Shown here: piece after piece, positions 43,956 to 55,118 of the stretch | Numbering within the stretch: position 1 is the stretch's first letter | Layout: each line of letters opens with the position of its first letter | Source: Diphasiastrum complanatum | Taxonomy: Eukaryota; Streptophyta; Lycopodiopsida; Lycopodiales; Lycopodiaceae | Direction of reading: 5' to 3' | NCBI GenBank assembly: GCA_029204225.1 | Contig: CM055095.1 | Coordinates: 73,072,753 to 73,136,752, forward strand | DNA: 64,000 nt | Program-made: the position numbers and the translations under genes | Notes under the pieces: model-generated | What the model was told of the DNA's origin: nothing | Database searches by the model: none | The model's input: the letters and a program-made list of their open reading frames with translations, nothing else

Positions 43956-45332
43956 TTGTCCCAAACAAAATTTGCTAGTACTGAAATAGACCTTTTTAGG
44001 CCAATCAGATATTATCTGACACCTGTGCGAATTTTTTCTGACAACTTTCAAAAATTAGTAAAGAAAAGCATAGAAAATCCAAGTACAAAACTCGTACAGA
44101 ATGAAAAGCAATCCAACAGAATTCGTACAACCACTCAGAAATTTGCCCATAGTGACAAAATGCTAAATATAGCTTCGACGAATTTTGATGAGTCGCTATT
44201 TTTGTCAAAATCAGATTCAAGTGGAATTCAAGCCAAAAAGAGTTGTTACAAACTTGCACAAATTCGCACAACCACTTTCAATGATGATCTGATTCTTTCG
44301 CCGCTCAACTCCTACAAACACCCATTACCACAATTTCTTCCACACCTATCACCACTCAAATCCCTATCCATGATCAACCTAGCTCTTCACAACTCCCACC
44401 ACGACATGATCCCTACGCCCCTCCATTCACTGATATTCCTCCTTTCACTAATATTTCACCACACTACTCAGATGGGAATGAACCCCTTCCTTTCTTGGAT
44501 CCTTGGGAGCATCTCTCCCCTTCAGTGCAAAAGGCAATTTGGGCTAATCATGATGCTCAAACTTACGTTGCTCAATCCATTGCTGACTATCAATCATTCT
44601 GGGGCATGACGCTGCAAGAAAATCTTGTGTTGACCAGACAACTACAAGAAGTGGCACAAGCTGTGAACGAAGCCAACAAACAAGCACCACGCGACGTCGG
44701 GATGAAGAACTCACTTACGACCAATAGACAAACTACAAGAGCACATGGACTAGCTTCAAGCAGAGGTCAACCAGAAGGACACCCAGCTAAGCCAACTCCA
44801 GCAATGCTTGGATGTTGAAACTAGTACCAACCAACAATTATGTGCTGCTATGATGGGTCAAATCAATCAGATTAATTTTCAACAATTTTCTCCACTTCCT
44901 ATCCCAGAGGGCATGGTAATTCCACATTCAGCATACCAACAGCTAGGGCAAAAGCTAAAAGCAGTCCAGGCCAAGGCGCAACAATTACAACAACATACCA
45001 CATCACAAATGGCTGCTCTCAACAATCAAATCCAGCACCTGGAAGAACAACTCAAACAATTACAAGAAATATCACCTCCGGATCATGTCCAGCACCAACA
45101 ATTTCATATCTGGCCACAACCACGAGATGATCAAGGAGACGAATACTTTGACGGTTCTGCAGCCACAACTATGGATAGTCAAACGCACACCAACAACAAG
45201 GGCCTGATTCACAAGAAGAGGAAGCACCTCAAAACCTCAACCAATGAGGGACAACACAACAATCTAACGCCTCATCTCCTCCACCTTCTAACATTTCCCC
45301 CCTCCACCTTCTTCCATTTCAACCTCCTCTAA
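43956..45332 (+). pseudogene. Gypsy-K post-integrase coding region with coiled coil
   Basis: Successive frames at 43956-44609, 44495-44818 and 44808-45332 look like one damaged protein: Ser/Pro-rich text, then WEHLSPSVQKAIWANHDAQT, then a Gln-rich coiled coil (LGQKLKAVQAKAQQLQQH, LEEQLKQLQEI). Position after integrase matches H and J. No domain was recognised. A gag identity is less likely because it follows integrase, but a separate element cannot be ruled out. Confidence 0.5.
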
Positions 45333-45759
45333 CCCTCACCATTCATATTTCCGAACCCGATTTCCTCGCCTTCCTCCAAAACTCTTTCAACCACTCTCCT
45401 CTCCAAACCCTCCACCACCCGCAGTGGTACCACCTGGACGACATCGAGTGACAATCCGAAATCCAGGTCGGGACATGCTAGAATCTACAAAGTTCAAGGC
45501 AAAGTATCGTAAGGACGAAGAGCGCGGCGGGTTTACCTTGCCCGATCTAAAGATGTGCCACACACATAAAGCGAAGGTGCAAGCCTTAGATCCACAACCA
45601 GCTTGGCGAAGGGCAATTAAGTTAATTCGCTTTAAGTTTGGACTTAGTCCCATAAGCATGTTTAAGCTTAGGCCCACCACTCTTTCCATATATGGGAGTG
45701 GATTTTGGCCTCCAACAACACTTTGTATAAGCATTGTGATAATAAAAACTTTTTTGTGA

Positions 45760-46179
45760 TATTTTATGCATGCCACTTGTGTTCCCACTTGTGGATAGAA
45801 TACTTGGTGGTAGGTGCTCGAGCCCCACTAAGCTTTATTCATTTGGTTAATTTATGTGAGTGTTATTATGAGATTATCTTTCATTCACTTTGCTTCCATT
45901 CCCTTGTGGAGTTAGTTTAGGATTTGTTTAGTCCCTTGCATTACACTAGTAGGGAGACCGCCTTGGTGTGGTTTATTCATTCCTCCATTTTTGGTTTTCT
46001 TTTAGTTCGGAGACCGCCATAGAAGAACCATAGACAAACAATAGAACCCATGAATAGAGTGGATCCTACTCATCCTCATGCTACACAACGCATTTTAGGA
46101 TCATTCTAATTCTATTAGATGAGAGACCACCATAAGAATATAGAAAGACTCTAAAAGTACAACATCAAGCAATGGCAAA
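45760..46179 (+). other. Non-coding stretch between Gypsy-K and Copia-L
   Basis: No gene. The word GGGAGACCGCC and variants recur at about 45953, 46010 and 46120. A polypurine or LTR boundary of K could not be fixed here. Confidence 0.4.
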
Positions 46180-47062
46180 ATGAAGTCCAAGAAGAAGATC
46201 CAAAGCATGGAGGGTGAGAGTGATGATGATTCATCAAGTTTTAAAGGAAAGAAAAAAGACAAGGCCAAACAAAAGTGCTTCTTTTGTGGAAAGAAGGGGC
46301 ACTTTGCATCCGAGTGCTACAAAAAGAAGAATGCACAAAGTGAGAGCAAGCAAGGCAACCTTACCCTTGAGGAGGAGGAGGATTATGAGGATGAAATTGA
46401 TTCATCCTTGATGGCAGCTACTCCAACAAGCAAGAGCTACTCCAATGACACGTGGTGGATTGATAGTGGGGCTAGTTCCCACATGACATTCCAAAAGGAT
46501 TTCTTCTCAACTCTTGTACCTTTTGTAGGTTGTAGAAAGTCTATTCTAACATCAAGTGATCAAGAATGTAGAATATATGGAGTGGGAACAATATCTTTAA
46601 AGATTGGATCTAGAAAATGTACTCCAACTAATGGATAGTGCTTCAGACGTCCATTTTAAGCAAGGTATTTGCTCTTTTATGATGAATGACACTTGCATTG
46701 TAAAGGTATTCAAGCAAGGGAGGCTATTTAAGCTTGATGCTAATGTATTTCTTGGAAGTGTGAACATGGCTAAGGAGGAACTTACACAAGTGGAGCTTTG
46801 GCATAAGATGTTGGGCCACAACTACAAATCAATGGAGATCCTATGCACAAAGAAGCTTGCACTCGGCCTTCCAAAAGCATTTTCAAAGTGTGGAAAGAGT
46901 TGTGATGCTTGCAGCCTCTCAAAGGCTCACAAGCAACCATTTGCTAACTCTTCTACTAGATCTTCTAAGTCATTAGATCTCATTCATAGTGATGTGCACT
47001 CTTTTTCACAAGAATCTAAGGGAAGTGCATTAATGTATGTATCTTTTATTGATGATTACTCT
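46180..47062 (+). pseudogene. Copia-L gag zinc knuckle, protease and integrase start
   Basis: Two overlapping frames hold CFFCGKKGHFASEC, WWIDSGASSHMTFQKDFFS, VKVFKQGRLFKLDANVFLG, EELTQVELWHKMLGH and SFIDDYS. They are close to Copia-A, with a short deletion between NLLSVGQ-equivalent residues and a shift of frame at 46604-46640. The 5' end is truncated. At 47062 the integrase is cut at IDDYS by Gypsy-J. Confidence 0.88.
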
Positions 47063-48293
47063 TGTTGTACTATACCAACAAGGTTAATATAGATTTTGTA
47101 GTAAATAGTGTCGTTCCCACAAAGGACAACGTTAGAAAGTTATGTTTTTGGTACAATTTATGATACGACAGACATTAAAAAGTAACCAGTACTACTTATA
47201 TTTGGAGTGTGTTGTGTTGATAATTTCAGAACAACAATCTGGCCTCTATCGAATCGAACGAAACGCGCTACAATGAGATGTTATCAGAGTAGTATAGCAG
47301 TACTACACTCTGGCTTATTAAGGTGTCAACAGAGAATCGAGAAGTGTTTGATGTATTCACAATTGTGCAGACAATTAATTAATCATGTTCGCAAACTGTT
47401 CGTTTCTAGACAGAAGTCCTCAACAACTAAAGTTCAAATTAATGGTTAAAGAACACGAATAGTTTTAGAGCACGTTAGAAACTTATGTCAGTTACAGCCA
47501 ACAGATCAAAGACTCAATTCTTCAGACAGGGACTGTCATCTCATTTGTATACATACAGCTTTATTCAATGATCGTGCTAGATTGTACCAAAGATAGCCGT
47601 TATTCGAGTGCCGAAAAGAAAGTATTCGCGACAGACGAATAAGATGGTTTTAAGACAGTTCTTTAGAGCATGATTTATGGATACACACAACAAACAACTG
47701 TAATGCGCTAGAGAGTCTGTCTGATCAGAGAGTAATTCATGTAATGCGGTAGAGATTGCTAGTAGACTCAAGATCACTCACACTCAACAGTGCGAAGAAT
47801 AGAGATAAGGGAGAATAACTCACAGAACTCTATTCACTTCTTCAACCTCTTACATATGCATAAACTCTTCTCTCTCAATGCTTGAGACTGAAGTGTGAGA
47901 TCAATATATGTTCTACGGGGCGAACAAACACACCTCTAAAACAACAAGTGCATCTCTCCCACGAAAAGGGTCTAGTTAACAATTAGATTGAAGATACGTT
48001 CAATTATACCATGAAAAGTATATTTAACTAAGAGTTAAGATTACTCTAGTTTAACATGTCTTTCCATATCTAGTTGTTTCGTATGGACAACCTAGTAAAG
48101 GTTATCCAAGGCAATGTCTTTCCTTTTAAAGGTCTTGTCCTTTATTATAAGGCAAGTACTTAGGAGATATATTCTCAAAAAATGACTTAGGCCTCTTCAT
48201 GATTTATACTTATCCGGCTCATATCTTCATTTCCGAGTATATCATGCCACATTTACGTTGATATTTATTATTGAATAATTTCATGACATCACA
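47063..48293 (-). repeat. 3' LTR of Gypsy-J (1231 bp)
   Basis: On the plus strand it starts TGTTGTACTATACC and ends ATGACATCACA, followed by TATCCCCTTCCTC, the complement of the purine tract. Its first 300 bp match 56821-57150, apart from a 32-bp deletion near 47170. Confidence 0.88.
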
Positions 48294-48685
48294 TATCCCC
48301 TTCCTCAAATGTGAAACGTCCTCGTGAACATATCATCTTCATTTCGAGGATTATTCGCAAAACATTCTTGTTCTTCAGATGTTCGTTAAGACGAAAAGAT
48401 ATTTCTTCATATTATTCGTCCTTTAGATATTTCTTCGTCTTAAAGAATATGTGTCTTGATGTTTCTTTAATTGAATAGGTTGTTTTGAGTTGATTCCTAA
48501 ACTTCAAAAATTCAGCATCCCATAGAAACATCAGCACGACAAAGGCATCAATGAATGTTTATGAACGATTCAATTCTTCATATAATTTCTGAACAAACTC
48601 CAAGTTTTGTTGAGCTTCGATCAATAGCAAGTCTTCTTTGGATTTTGTGTAACGGCCAACTGGGAGGTTGCCGAATTCTTCCAGT

Positions 48686-50266
48686 TTAACCGGGAGCAAT
48701 GTTCCATCGAACAGCTCCTGGGTTAACTTTGTATCTTCGTCTGATCACTACGTAGGGTGATTCCTTTACAATAACGAGCTGAAAATCTAATAAAAGAGCT
48801 TTTAACATAAAGATTTTGAATGAAAAATAATGTCTTTGCCATGAAAGTTCCAAACTGCCAAAATGAATATGTACAGAACTGCTTGTAATGAAATGACTTC
48901 CTTCTGTCTTGCAGATTGTGTCAAATTTCCGCAAAATAATCTGCAAGATTTTGCTCTCAATCCACATAAAGGCTAAATAGTTCTGGATAAGCCATATTTA
49001 CATTAATCAGCAACCCGGCATCATCAAATTTGCCTAGATCCTCAACAACTTGTGGTTTGTACAGTTGAAACTGCGGCTTTCGCTTCCAAAAATGTCGCTT
49101 ATTGTCTTCGTTCCTCAAAAATTGGAATTCTTTGATTCGAATATATTCTAGAGCATACATAGCCGAAGAGCCTATGTATAACTCTGCTGATCCAAAAGGC
49201 ACAACTTGCAACTCCTAGATTATGCCCCAATAGAGACATCCTTTCTGTTCAATAGATAGCTGGGCCCATAACCAGAGAAAGTAGTCCTTCTCCCAAGGTC
49301 GCTTCCATTTGTCGAAGGCGATTCCTACTGAGCCTGGTAGCATCATGTAATCCACATGCCATTACAATTCAATATTAAATGCATGTGGACACCATTTCCA
49401 GAAGCGTTCAGCAAATGCACGAAATCTGTCAGCACATACCTTCAACTGATTGCGTCGTGTTCGCTTTGGCTGTGTAGATGCAGTTGCCAAATCTTGAGTT
49501 TGTAACTCAGCAGCCAGCTTTCGATCTTCCAATTGCTACCTGAGATTTGACAGCTCCTGTTCGAGCTTGTCGAGATTCACGACAGCCTCCAAATACTCTG
49601 GATGGTCTGAGGCTCCGGAACAGGATGGCACAGCTTGATGTTGTTGTGTAAGGTCATCAATGCGAAGCAGGGCCTGAAGATATTCTTCATGTGAATCGGG
49701 CCCGCTGCAAGATGGGGTGGCTTCACTCGAGAGCTCCTTCAGCTCAGCCAACTCTTCCTCGACAAGTGCCTTCGATTCCTTGAGTGGTTGCAAGAACTTG
49801 ACTCAAAAATTTTTGAGCATCTAGCCTTGGAGCTGGTGCAGCTTCGTGAGGTCCACTGTGATTGACCCTGCATTGGTGCTCAGAGAAAGAGCAGCTTCTG
49901 TCTTTATTCACATCATGTGCTCCTCCTGCAAATATTTCTGGAGAGCGACATTATGTTGATTCGCAGCCAAAAGTTGTTGCTTCAAAGAATTATTTTGAGT
50001 CTAAAAATTGTCAAACTTGGCCTCAATCTTCTTATTTGTTTTCCTCAAAGAATTAGCTTCGTTTATTACCGTCTGAAGCTGTGTTTCGAGAGAACGATTT
50101 CATTCAGTCAGCTTCATGTTGTCTGATTCGAGTGAATCAATCTTCTCGTAGGATGCCTTTAGATCCTCTTGGCATCTCCTTTCTGAGTTAACAAACTCCA
50201 TGGTAATCTTTTGATGGTACTTGTCCAACTCATATACTTCAGCCACTAGATTCTTGGCTTTCTCTG
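48686..50266 (-). pseudogene. Gypsy-J post-integrase region, coiled coil and C-terminal part
   Basis: Reading minus, this continues the 50267-51265 ORF. First a helical, Gln/Glu/Lys-rich stretch (YHQKITMEFVNSERRCQED, KIDSLESDNMKLTE, LQTVINEANSLRKTNKKIE), then the repeat-like pair HEEYLQALLRIDDL and HPEYLEAVVNLDKL (49536-49793), then a Trp-rich part (FWKWCPHAF, FDKWKRPWEKDYFLWLW, SAELYIGSSAMYALEYIRI). A few stops and frameshifts break it. The C-terminus resembles the H ORF only in position and Trp content. Confidence 0.6.
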
Positions 50267-51265
50267 TCATGGTGCGAAACCACTGGGGTTGGTTGTTTGG
50301 TTCGTTTCATCTTCAATAGGTGCCCCAATGTTGCCTTCTACAGCTGTTCGTCCTTTGTCTGATGTGTCGGACTGGGTTGCATCATCATCAGAGGTGGATG
50401 CACTCTGTTGCTTCTGAGATGTGAAAGCAGATGCTAGCTTTGAAGAATCAGCAGCAGCAGCAACTCCATCAGTATCCATGGCCACATCTAGAATTGTATT
50501 TGATTGGGATTGTGCAGCATCAATGTCCATAGCAGTGGTAGCTGCTACGTCGACTGCTGGTGCAGCATCTGATGTAGTCGGGTTGGGAACAGTCAGGAGA
50601 CTGGAAAGATCAATTGGCTTTGGAGCCAACAACCTTCCCGTCAGCATGGTTTTCTCTTGCTCAGTCAAAATTTCAAAATGAGCGCACAGTCGAGAAACAT
50701 GGGCTCCAACTCTAGAAAACTTTTGATGTTTAATCCAGCGCAAAAAAGCCTTGTATGTAATAACGCTGAAGCAAACTAGATTACCCGCTAGCACGTCCAA
50801 TATGTAACCAAAATTTTGAATCAAAATTGTTGCATCCGCATTTGTCAAAAATATTGTCTGGTTTGCGTATTTACAAAACAGCTTAAATGTTGTATCTTGA
50901 ATCATGGAGATTTTGTACCCCTTCGTGGGTACAAAGCAGTTGCTTAGGAAGTGGGCCACTTCATCCACTGAATCTTTATTTGTCAAAACCATCTTCCCAT
51001 CCACTGGTAATCCAAGGGCTGTGCAGAACAGGTCTTCAGAGATAGTGAAGAATTTGCCTCGTATGTGAACTTTGAAGTCCACCTCAGAAACTGAATGGAT
51101 AGAGTTCACAAATTCAGTACTGACGTCTGACAGGATTATGAAAGGGTCCACTTTCAGATCACCCAACCTGCATCGATCCAAAAAGGACTGGATGGATGAC
51201 AGGTGGATTCCTGCGTGTGCAAGTTTCCAAATGATAGTAGAATTTGAGCTCGATCCAGAAGCCAT
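50267..51265 (-). pseudogene. Gypsy-J post-integrase ORF, putative plant transposon protein domain
   Basis: The ATG at 51265 begins an open 332-codon frame. Residues about 20-215 form one globular region with DVSTEFVNSIHSVSEVDFKV, RGKFFTISEDLFCTALGLPV and FLTNADATILIQNFGYILDV. The RG..F.IS...ALGLP pattern is like PF20167-type (putative plant transposon protein, formerly Transposase_32) domains; this is from memory. The C-terminal third is Ala/Asp/Thr-rich and probably disordered. The reading frame is the best preserved in the element. Position and sense orientation between integrase and LTR fit an additional ORF like those in Ogre or Athila. Confidence 0.65.
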
Positions 51266-51289
51266 TGGTCGAATGTTTGACAACAGCTC

Positions 51290-51960
51290 CGTAGATCACA
51301 CTGAGTTTGTATGAGAGTGCTTTGATCACAAAGAGAATGAGCGTAGGAAAGCATGTAATCGCAGGAAGAAAGTGTAAGGAAGAAAAATAGAAAATAACTT
51401 ATGATAAAGTGTAGCGGCGTGAAGAGGGTGATGACGTGGCATGGTGACATGACATCTGTCATTTCCATTTATGGAGGACGTGCATGGCTCAGAGTTTCAA
51501 ATTATGATTTGACAGATATCGATCGTAATGACGGAAGACCGTTTGTGAAAAGAAAAGAAATAAATTAAGAAGAAACAATATTTGTTTTGATATGTGAGCG
51601 TACACACGTGTGAATAATGATGATCACGTGGCCATCATTTTTAATGGAGGGATACAAAAAGTAGGTCGAGAGATTCTCGAAAGATTCTCAAAAATATGCT
51701 AGAAAAATTCTAGAAAGATTCGCGAAAACTTCTCACATGAACCTAGAAAATGATATAGAAACTTACGAAAATATCTCGAAAAATGCTTGAAAAGATTTTA
51801 GATAAAAGTCTTGAAAAATGTTGGAAGGCAGTAGAAAATTTTACGAAAATTTCAAGAAAAGATAAAAGAAAAGTAGAGAAAAATACCAGAAAAGATAAAT
51901 AAAAGTTTGCGATCAATTCAAAAAAAATACTAGAAAAGAATAAGGATAAAAAAAATTTCT
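51290..51960 (-). other. Gypsy-J spacer between integrase and extra ORF
   Basis: On the minus strand this spacer is pyrimidine-rich (plus strand: GAAAA and AGATTCTC words repeated from 51540 to 51960) and contains AG sites a few tens of bases before the ATG at 51265. It also has imperfect GAA..TTC words at 51662-51735. A 3' splice site for a subgenomic message is possible. Confidence 0.4.
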
Positions 51961-51962
51961 GG

Positions 51963-53313
51963 TCAAAGGTAGTATTTCTTCAGTCTGGACCCATTAACAT
52001 GTGTAGGTAACAGTTCACCTTCAAGTGATTGAAATTGTTCGGAACCATTCCCAAACACCTCTATAACTTTATACGGTCCAAGCCATCGCATATGGAGTTT
52101 TCCGGGGAACTTTTGATGTCGACTGTCATATATCAACGCAAAGTCCTCAGTTTTAAGATCACATTTTCTGATACGACTGTCATACTTCTTCTTCTTTTGT
52201 TCTTGGATTTTCTCTGTTGATTTTTGTGATTTCTCACAAGCTTCAACTAGTTCTTTAATATTTGTCAACCTTTCGTTAATACAGTCTTCATCTGTTCGTT
52301 GAGTTTGAATACGAAAAGTTTTCACCTCAAATTCAATAGGCAAAATAGGATGCATACCATACGTAAGGAAATATGGTGTCTGCTTCGTCGTGATTTATTC
52401 TGTATTACGATAAGCCCAGAGAACTGATGGTAGTTTCTGATCCCAATCCGTTGCATGAGCAATAGTAATTTTGTTCAGGATCTTACATAAAATTCCATTA
52501 GCTCTCTCTGTCAACCCGTTTGCTTTTGGATTATAGGGTGTAATTTTATCTGTGTTTGATCAAAAAATATGTTGTCAGCAACCGTATAGTGTCATTTAGA
52601 AAATGTGTACCACCTTGGTCACTTACTAGTTCAAGTGGACAACCATATCTTGTGATTATACTTTTGAATAAGAATGTCGCGACAGTTTTCGCATCGTTTC
52701 GTTTCGTTGCCTCTGCTTCAACGTTCTTTGTAGCATAATCCATTGCAACTAGAATATAACGACATTTTGTATGTCGAGTCACAGGTTTGATTGGACCGAC
52801 AAAGTCAATCCCCTACTTCTCAAATGGTGCAAGAGGCAGGATTGGTGTCAATGGCCAATTCATTGCTTTTGTAGGCTTACCAGATCTCTGGCATGGATCG
52901 CACGAACGAATAAAATTTGATACATCCTTGAACATTGTTGGACACCAATACTTGGCAGCCAATATTTTATTAACTGTGTTCTCTAGGGCAAAGTGTCCTC
53001 CAACATCTTCTGAGTGCAAAGCTTTAACAACTATTTTTTTGTCTTCAGTTTTGAGATATCTTCGTAGTTGATGGTTAACACCAAGCTTGTACAGAACATT
53101 GTTAATAATCGTATAAGGTGCTACCTTATATTGAAAAACTGTCTTTTGCTCCAAATCATAACCATCCGGATATATCTGATCCTTGAGATAAGTAATGATA
53201 TCAGAATATAACGAATTGGTGGAAGAAATTTCAAATAGATGTTCGTTTGGAAAATCATCATTGATAGGTTCTTCAATTTTTTCCGTGCTGAGTCGTGATA
53301 CTATAATCAACAT
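51963..53313 (-). pseudogene. Gypsy-J integrase
   Basis: Three frames cover the domain: 52813-53313 with the zinc-binding part (LHSEDVGGHFALENTVNKI, YWCPTMFKDV, SCDPCQRSGK), 52546-52782 with the catalytic core (ILVAMDYATKNVEAEATKR, RYGCPLELVSDQGGTHF), and 51963-52355 with the C-terminus (KTEDFALIYDSRHQKFPGKL, RWLGPYKVIEVFGNG). Frameshifts separate them; in YATKNVEAE, Asn replaces the usual Trp. The domain order is standard for gypsy. Confidence 0.9.
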
Positions 53314-53386
53314 TTGTATGATACTTTCCTTGACAAAGCTCTACTTGATAAGTGAATTCCTGCAGAAGTAGAACCCATCGAGCGAT

Positions 53387-54613
53387 TCATCCTGATAGAT
53401 TTGGTTTATTTACAAGATACTTAAGAGCATAATGATCAACATGAAAAATAAATGCATATCCCATCAAATAATGCCAAAATTTCTTTATAGTGGAAATCAT
53501 GCCAAGTGCTTCCCTTTCTGTAGCTGAATAACTCTTTTTTGAGGCACTGAGCCGTCGACTCGCATAGTAGATGAGATGGTCCTTCTTCTGGTCGTCCTTC
53601 TGGCTCAGATAGACGCCAATAGCAAATGCAGAAACATCAACATAACTATGAAATAAAATAGCCCAGTTGGGTGGTCTCAGAATAGGAGCATTGATCAACC
53701 TTTGCTTAAGTTCTTCGAATGCTTTCTGCTGTTCATTCGTCCACAAGTATTCCACTTGTTTCTTCAGTAGATGTGTAAAATAGGCAGCAATAGATGCATG
53801 ATTTTGAATAAAACTCCAATAATAACCGACATGTCCTAAGAAAGCTCTTAGTTCATGTAAATTGGCTGGTATCTGGAGATTCTTTATAAGCTCGACTTTA
53901 TCTTTGTCGACTTCTATTCCTCTGTTAGATATTCTATGTCCGAGTAGCATTCCTTCTTTCATACCAAAAAAACATTTCTCTGGATGAAGGGATAAACAAG
54001 TATCTCGACACCGTTGCAATGTTAATCTCAGCTTTTGCAGGTGTGTCTTGATATCACTATATACACAGAAATCATCAATGAATATTTCGAGAAAAGTTCT
54101 TAGGAAGGCAGCGAAAATTAACATCATGATTCGCTGAAAAGTCGTTGGAGCGTTACAAAGGCCAAAGGGCATTTTTTTGTAGGCATAAGTGTTCCAATCC
54201 GTAATGAATGTGGTCTTTGAATGATCCTCCTTTCGCACTCCAACCTGATTATATCCAAAAAATCTGTCACAGAAACTGTAACGCTCTTGACCAGCAACCT
54301 GATCTAAGATGGAATCAGTGAAGGACAGAGAATGATGGTTCCTTGTGGCAGCATCGAGTTTGCAGAAATCTTGACATATTCGTATTTTGCCAGTCTTCTT
54401 CTTTGGGACGACAACAATGGGTAAAACCCATTCACTGCTTGAGACGAGATAGATATTATCTGCCTTAAGGTGCTTGTTGAGTTTGTCCTTAACCATGAGA
54501 GAGTACTTAGGATTGAGACGATATTGTCTCTGTCGAACAGGTACAACATCTTCCTCAAGATCAATACGGTGCTCTCCGAATTCTGCAGGTATACCTTTCA
54601 AACCGTCGAACAA
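53387..54613 (-). pseudogene. Gypsy-J reverse transcriptase and RNase H
   Basis: A long open frame of 408 residues. RT blocks are VVPKKKTGKIRICQDFCKLD, HHSLSFTDSILDQVAG, GYNQVGVRKEDHSKTTF, MPFGLCNAPTTFQRIM, the catalytic IFIDDFCVYS, and HPEKCFFGMKEGMLLGHRIS. RNase H follows with WTNEQQKAFEELKQRL, SYVDVSAFAIGVYLSQK, KKSYSATEREALGMI and FHVDHYALKYL. In the first catalytic block, FCDRFFGYNQ, Phe-Cys-Asp keeps an Asp. Upstream, two stops separate it from EFTELLKEYQDVFA. Confidence 0.93.
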
Positions 54614-54794
54614 CTAGGCAAAAACATCTTGATACTCCTTCAATAATTCAGTGAATTCCGCCAACTCCGATTCTCCAAGTGACTTTGAAACATGCACCAT
54701 CAATGTATTGTACTCATCACACATAGCTTGAAACCACTACTTTGATTCTAAGGCTTCACTAGCATTTGAAGGCTCTTCAAAAGATATTTCTCTC

Positions 54795-55118
54795 AACTAA
54801 CACCTTATGTAAAGTCCATTTTTATAGCAAATGATCATGAATGTAAAGTTGAATGTGTGGGATCCATTCTCTTATGTTTAGAATCTTCCAAGAAGACTAA
54901 GATAGATGGTGTTCTCTTCATTCCTTACATCACTAAGAATTTGCTTAGTGTTGGTCAACTTTTAGATCATGGCTTCATTGTGGAGTTATCTACTAATGTA
55001 TGCAACATCAAGACAAGTGGGATGATCATAGCAAGGGGAACAAGATTTGGGAGGTTATTTAAGCTTGATGCTTTTGTTGATCCTAACCAATTTGTGATGG
55101 TAGCCGAGGAGAGATTTC
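54795..55118 (+). pseudogene. Copia fragment inside Gypsy-J
   Basis: The plus strand reads ANDHECKVECVGSILL, FIPYITKNLLSVGQLLDHGF and GRLFKLDAFVDPN, the segment between protease and integrase of a copia element, related to Copia-A and L. It replaces the J protease region. No LTR or duplication was seen, so it is probably a gene-conversion or filler fragment rather than an insertion of a whole element. Confidence 0.8.

Larger units (their letters stand above)
42740..45760 (+). mobile_element. Gypsy-K: 3' half of a Ty3/gypsy element, head to head with H
   Basis: The plus strand has the integrase from its HHCC zinc-binding region to the C-terminus (42740-43952), followed by ORFs with a coiled coil (43956-45332) and a further ORF to about 45759. 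No clear 3' LTR was found. RT and gag are missing; the element begins at the junction with Gypsy-H. Confidence 0.75.

Noticed and set aside
50421-50681. Plus-strand ORF opposite the Gypsy-J extra ORF
   Set aside because: Antisense shadow of the Ala/Asp/Thr-rich tail.
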